DNA of 58,579 nucleotides from Lachnospiraceae bacterium (GTDB lineage: Bacteria; Bacillota; Clostridia; Lachnospirales; Lachnospiraceae), in contig SVEC01000019.1 in the NCBI GenBank assembly GCA_015057555.1, positions 1-58,579 on the forward strand, given 5' to 3'. Positions 58,033 through 58,579 of the stretch are shown here, piece by piece (position 1 is the stretch's first letter; each line of letters opens with the position of its first letter). Made by a program: the position numbers and the translations under genes. Below the pieces are notes generated by a model. The model was not told the origin of the DNA. It made no database searches and saw nothing but the letters and a program-made list of their open reading frames with translations.

Positions 58033-58126
58033 AGTGTGTATATAAAACTTTCAGTAAGCCCGTGAGTTTTACTGAGAGATAAATTTGAATTTTACACATA
58101 GCATGGTGGGTATATGATAAGACCAA

Positions 58127-58175
58127 GACACATCTGTCGGGTAAGGAAAATACGGCATCTCTCACTCTCTGTCGT
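58127..58175 (+). promoter_or_regulatory. Paired-hairpin element upstream of XRE gene, copy 2
   Basis: GACA/TGTC (58127-58130, 58135-58138) followed by ACGGCA/TGTCGT (58152-58157, 58170-58175) with a 12-base loop. Layout and much sequence match 53304-53354. Confidence 0.55.
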
Positions 58176-58224
58176 GTTAATTATCCGGAGATATTGCTAT
58201 TGTTTTCTCAGAAAGGAGGCCAAG

Positions 58225-58579
58225 ATGGATCAGAAAAAAATAGGTTTATTTTTAAGAGAATTGAGAAATGAAAAGAACTTATCCCAAGAGCAACTTGCGG
58301 AAGAGTTTGGTGTTTCTTCAAGATCTATTTCCCGATGGGAAAATGGTAACACAATGCCGGATATCAGTATCATTATTGAACTGGCGGATTTTTATGATGT
58401 GGATATACGTGAAATTATTCACGGAGAAAGGAAGAGTGAGAATATGGATAAGGAATTAAAAGACACATTAGTGACAGTTGCAGACTATACAAATAATGAA
58501 AATGGAAAGATAATGCAGTCTGCGGTTAATATGGCAATCATTACTTCAGTTATATTTGGAATTATAACACCTGTTATTT
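58225..58579 (+). CDS. XRE regulator with membrane segment (partial, runs off the edge)
   Basis: The gene starts at 58225 (AAAGGAGG about 8 bases upstream) and is still open at the window end, giving at least 118 residues. MDQKKIGLFLRELRNEKNLS, EEFGVSSRSISRWENGNTMPD and IREIIHGERKSENMDKELKD closely follow the regulator at 53405. A hydrophobic segment begins at about residue 104, so it is probably also membrane-tethered. The shared upstream hairpin element supports recent duplication. Confidence 0.85.
   Translation, partial: MDQKKIGLFLRELRNEKNLSQEQLAEEFGVSSRSISRWENGNTMPDISIIIELADFYDVDIREIIHGERKSENMDKELKDTLVTVADYTNNENGKIMQSAVNMAIITSVIFGIITPVI

Overview
The window looks like a chromosomal segment of a low-GC anaerobic Firmicute, most likely family Lachnospiraceae. 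The support is low GC content, strong AGGAGG-type ribosome binding sites, a dgt-dnaG-rpoD macromolecular-synthesis cluster followed by trmK and a Nif3-like gene, a type A RNase P RNA, and many Lachnospiraceae-style small regulators. No species is assigned. Everything here is read by eye from sequence; no database search was run.

Layout. 1-5400: a large fold-back or structured-RNA element (88-412), then proC, a glycerophosphodiesterase gene and clpX on the minus strand, a small membrane protein gene on the plus strand, and a lipoprotein gene and a cysteine-bearing unknown on the minus strand. 5400-5776 is AT-rich, with a DnaA-box cluster and a near-consensus promoter whose +1 region is a palindrome. 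5777-14233 (plus): a polysaccharide deacetylase, then a folate block (folC, HD-domain gene, folP, a structured RNA leader, fused folB-folK), then ppx-ppk. 14292-23655: a purine permease, a heterodimeric ABC exporter, a zinc-dependent phospholipase C-like protein, a 63-residue Cys protein, an ABC-F ATPase with a decayed second ATPase domain, and trpS. 23729-30861: a membrane-anchored unknown (minus), an alpha/beta-hydrolase-like protein without its nucleophile, a carbohydrate ABC importer (binding protein plus two permeases, no ATPase gene) with a long leader and strong intercistronic hairpins, and a PrsA-like lipoprotein.

31077-41396: dgt, dnaG, two tandem sigma-A-type genes, trmK, a Nif3-like gene, a uridine-kinase-like gene and asnB. 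41622-46259: an unknown, rnpB on the minus strand, a nitroreductase, a leader carrying four copies of a 62-bp hairpin repeat ahead of a coiled-coil protein with six 13-residue repeats, a thioesterase and metF.

46260-58579 is an accessory region. It consists of small regulator-led cassettes: MarR/flavodoxin, XRE fused to a superoxide-reductase-like domain, TetR/flavin reductase/methyltransferase, two paralogous membrane XRE regulators, and a LytTR pair. Two cassettes carry LexA-type SOS boxes: a KilA-N plus SAP-domain gene pair (two boxes) and a dinD homologue (one box). This suggests a small DNA-damage-inducible set.

The strongest candidates for undescribed biology are the 62-bp hairpin array in the 43.7 kb leader, the 325-nt fold-back element at the left edge, the structured RNA between folP and folBK, the SOS-boxed KilA-N/SAP pair, the tandem sigma factors, and a paired-hairpin element conserved upstream of two XRE paralogues.
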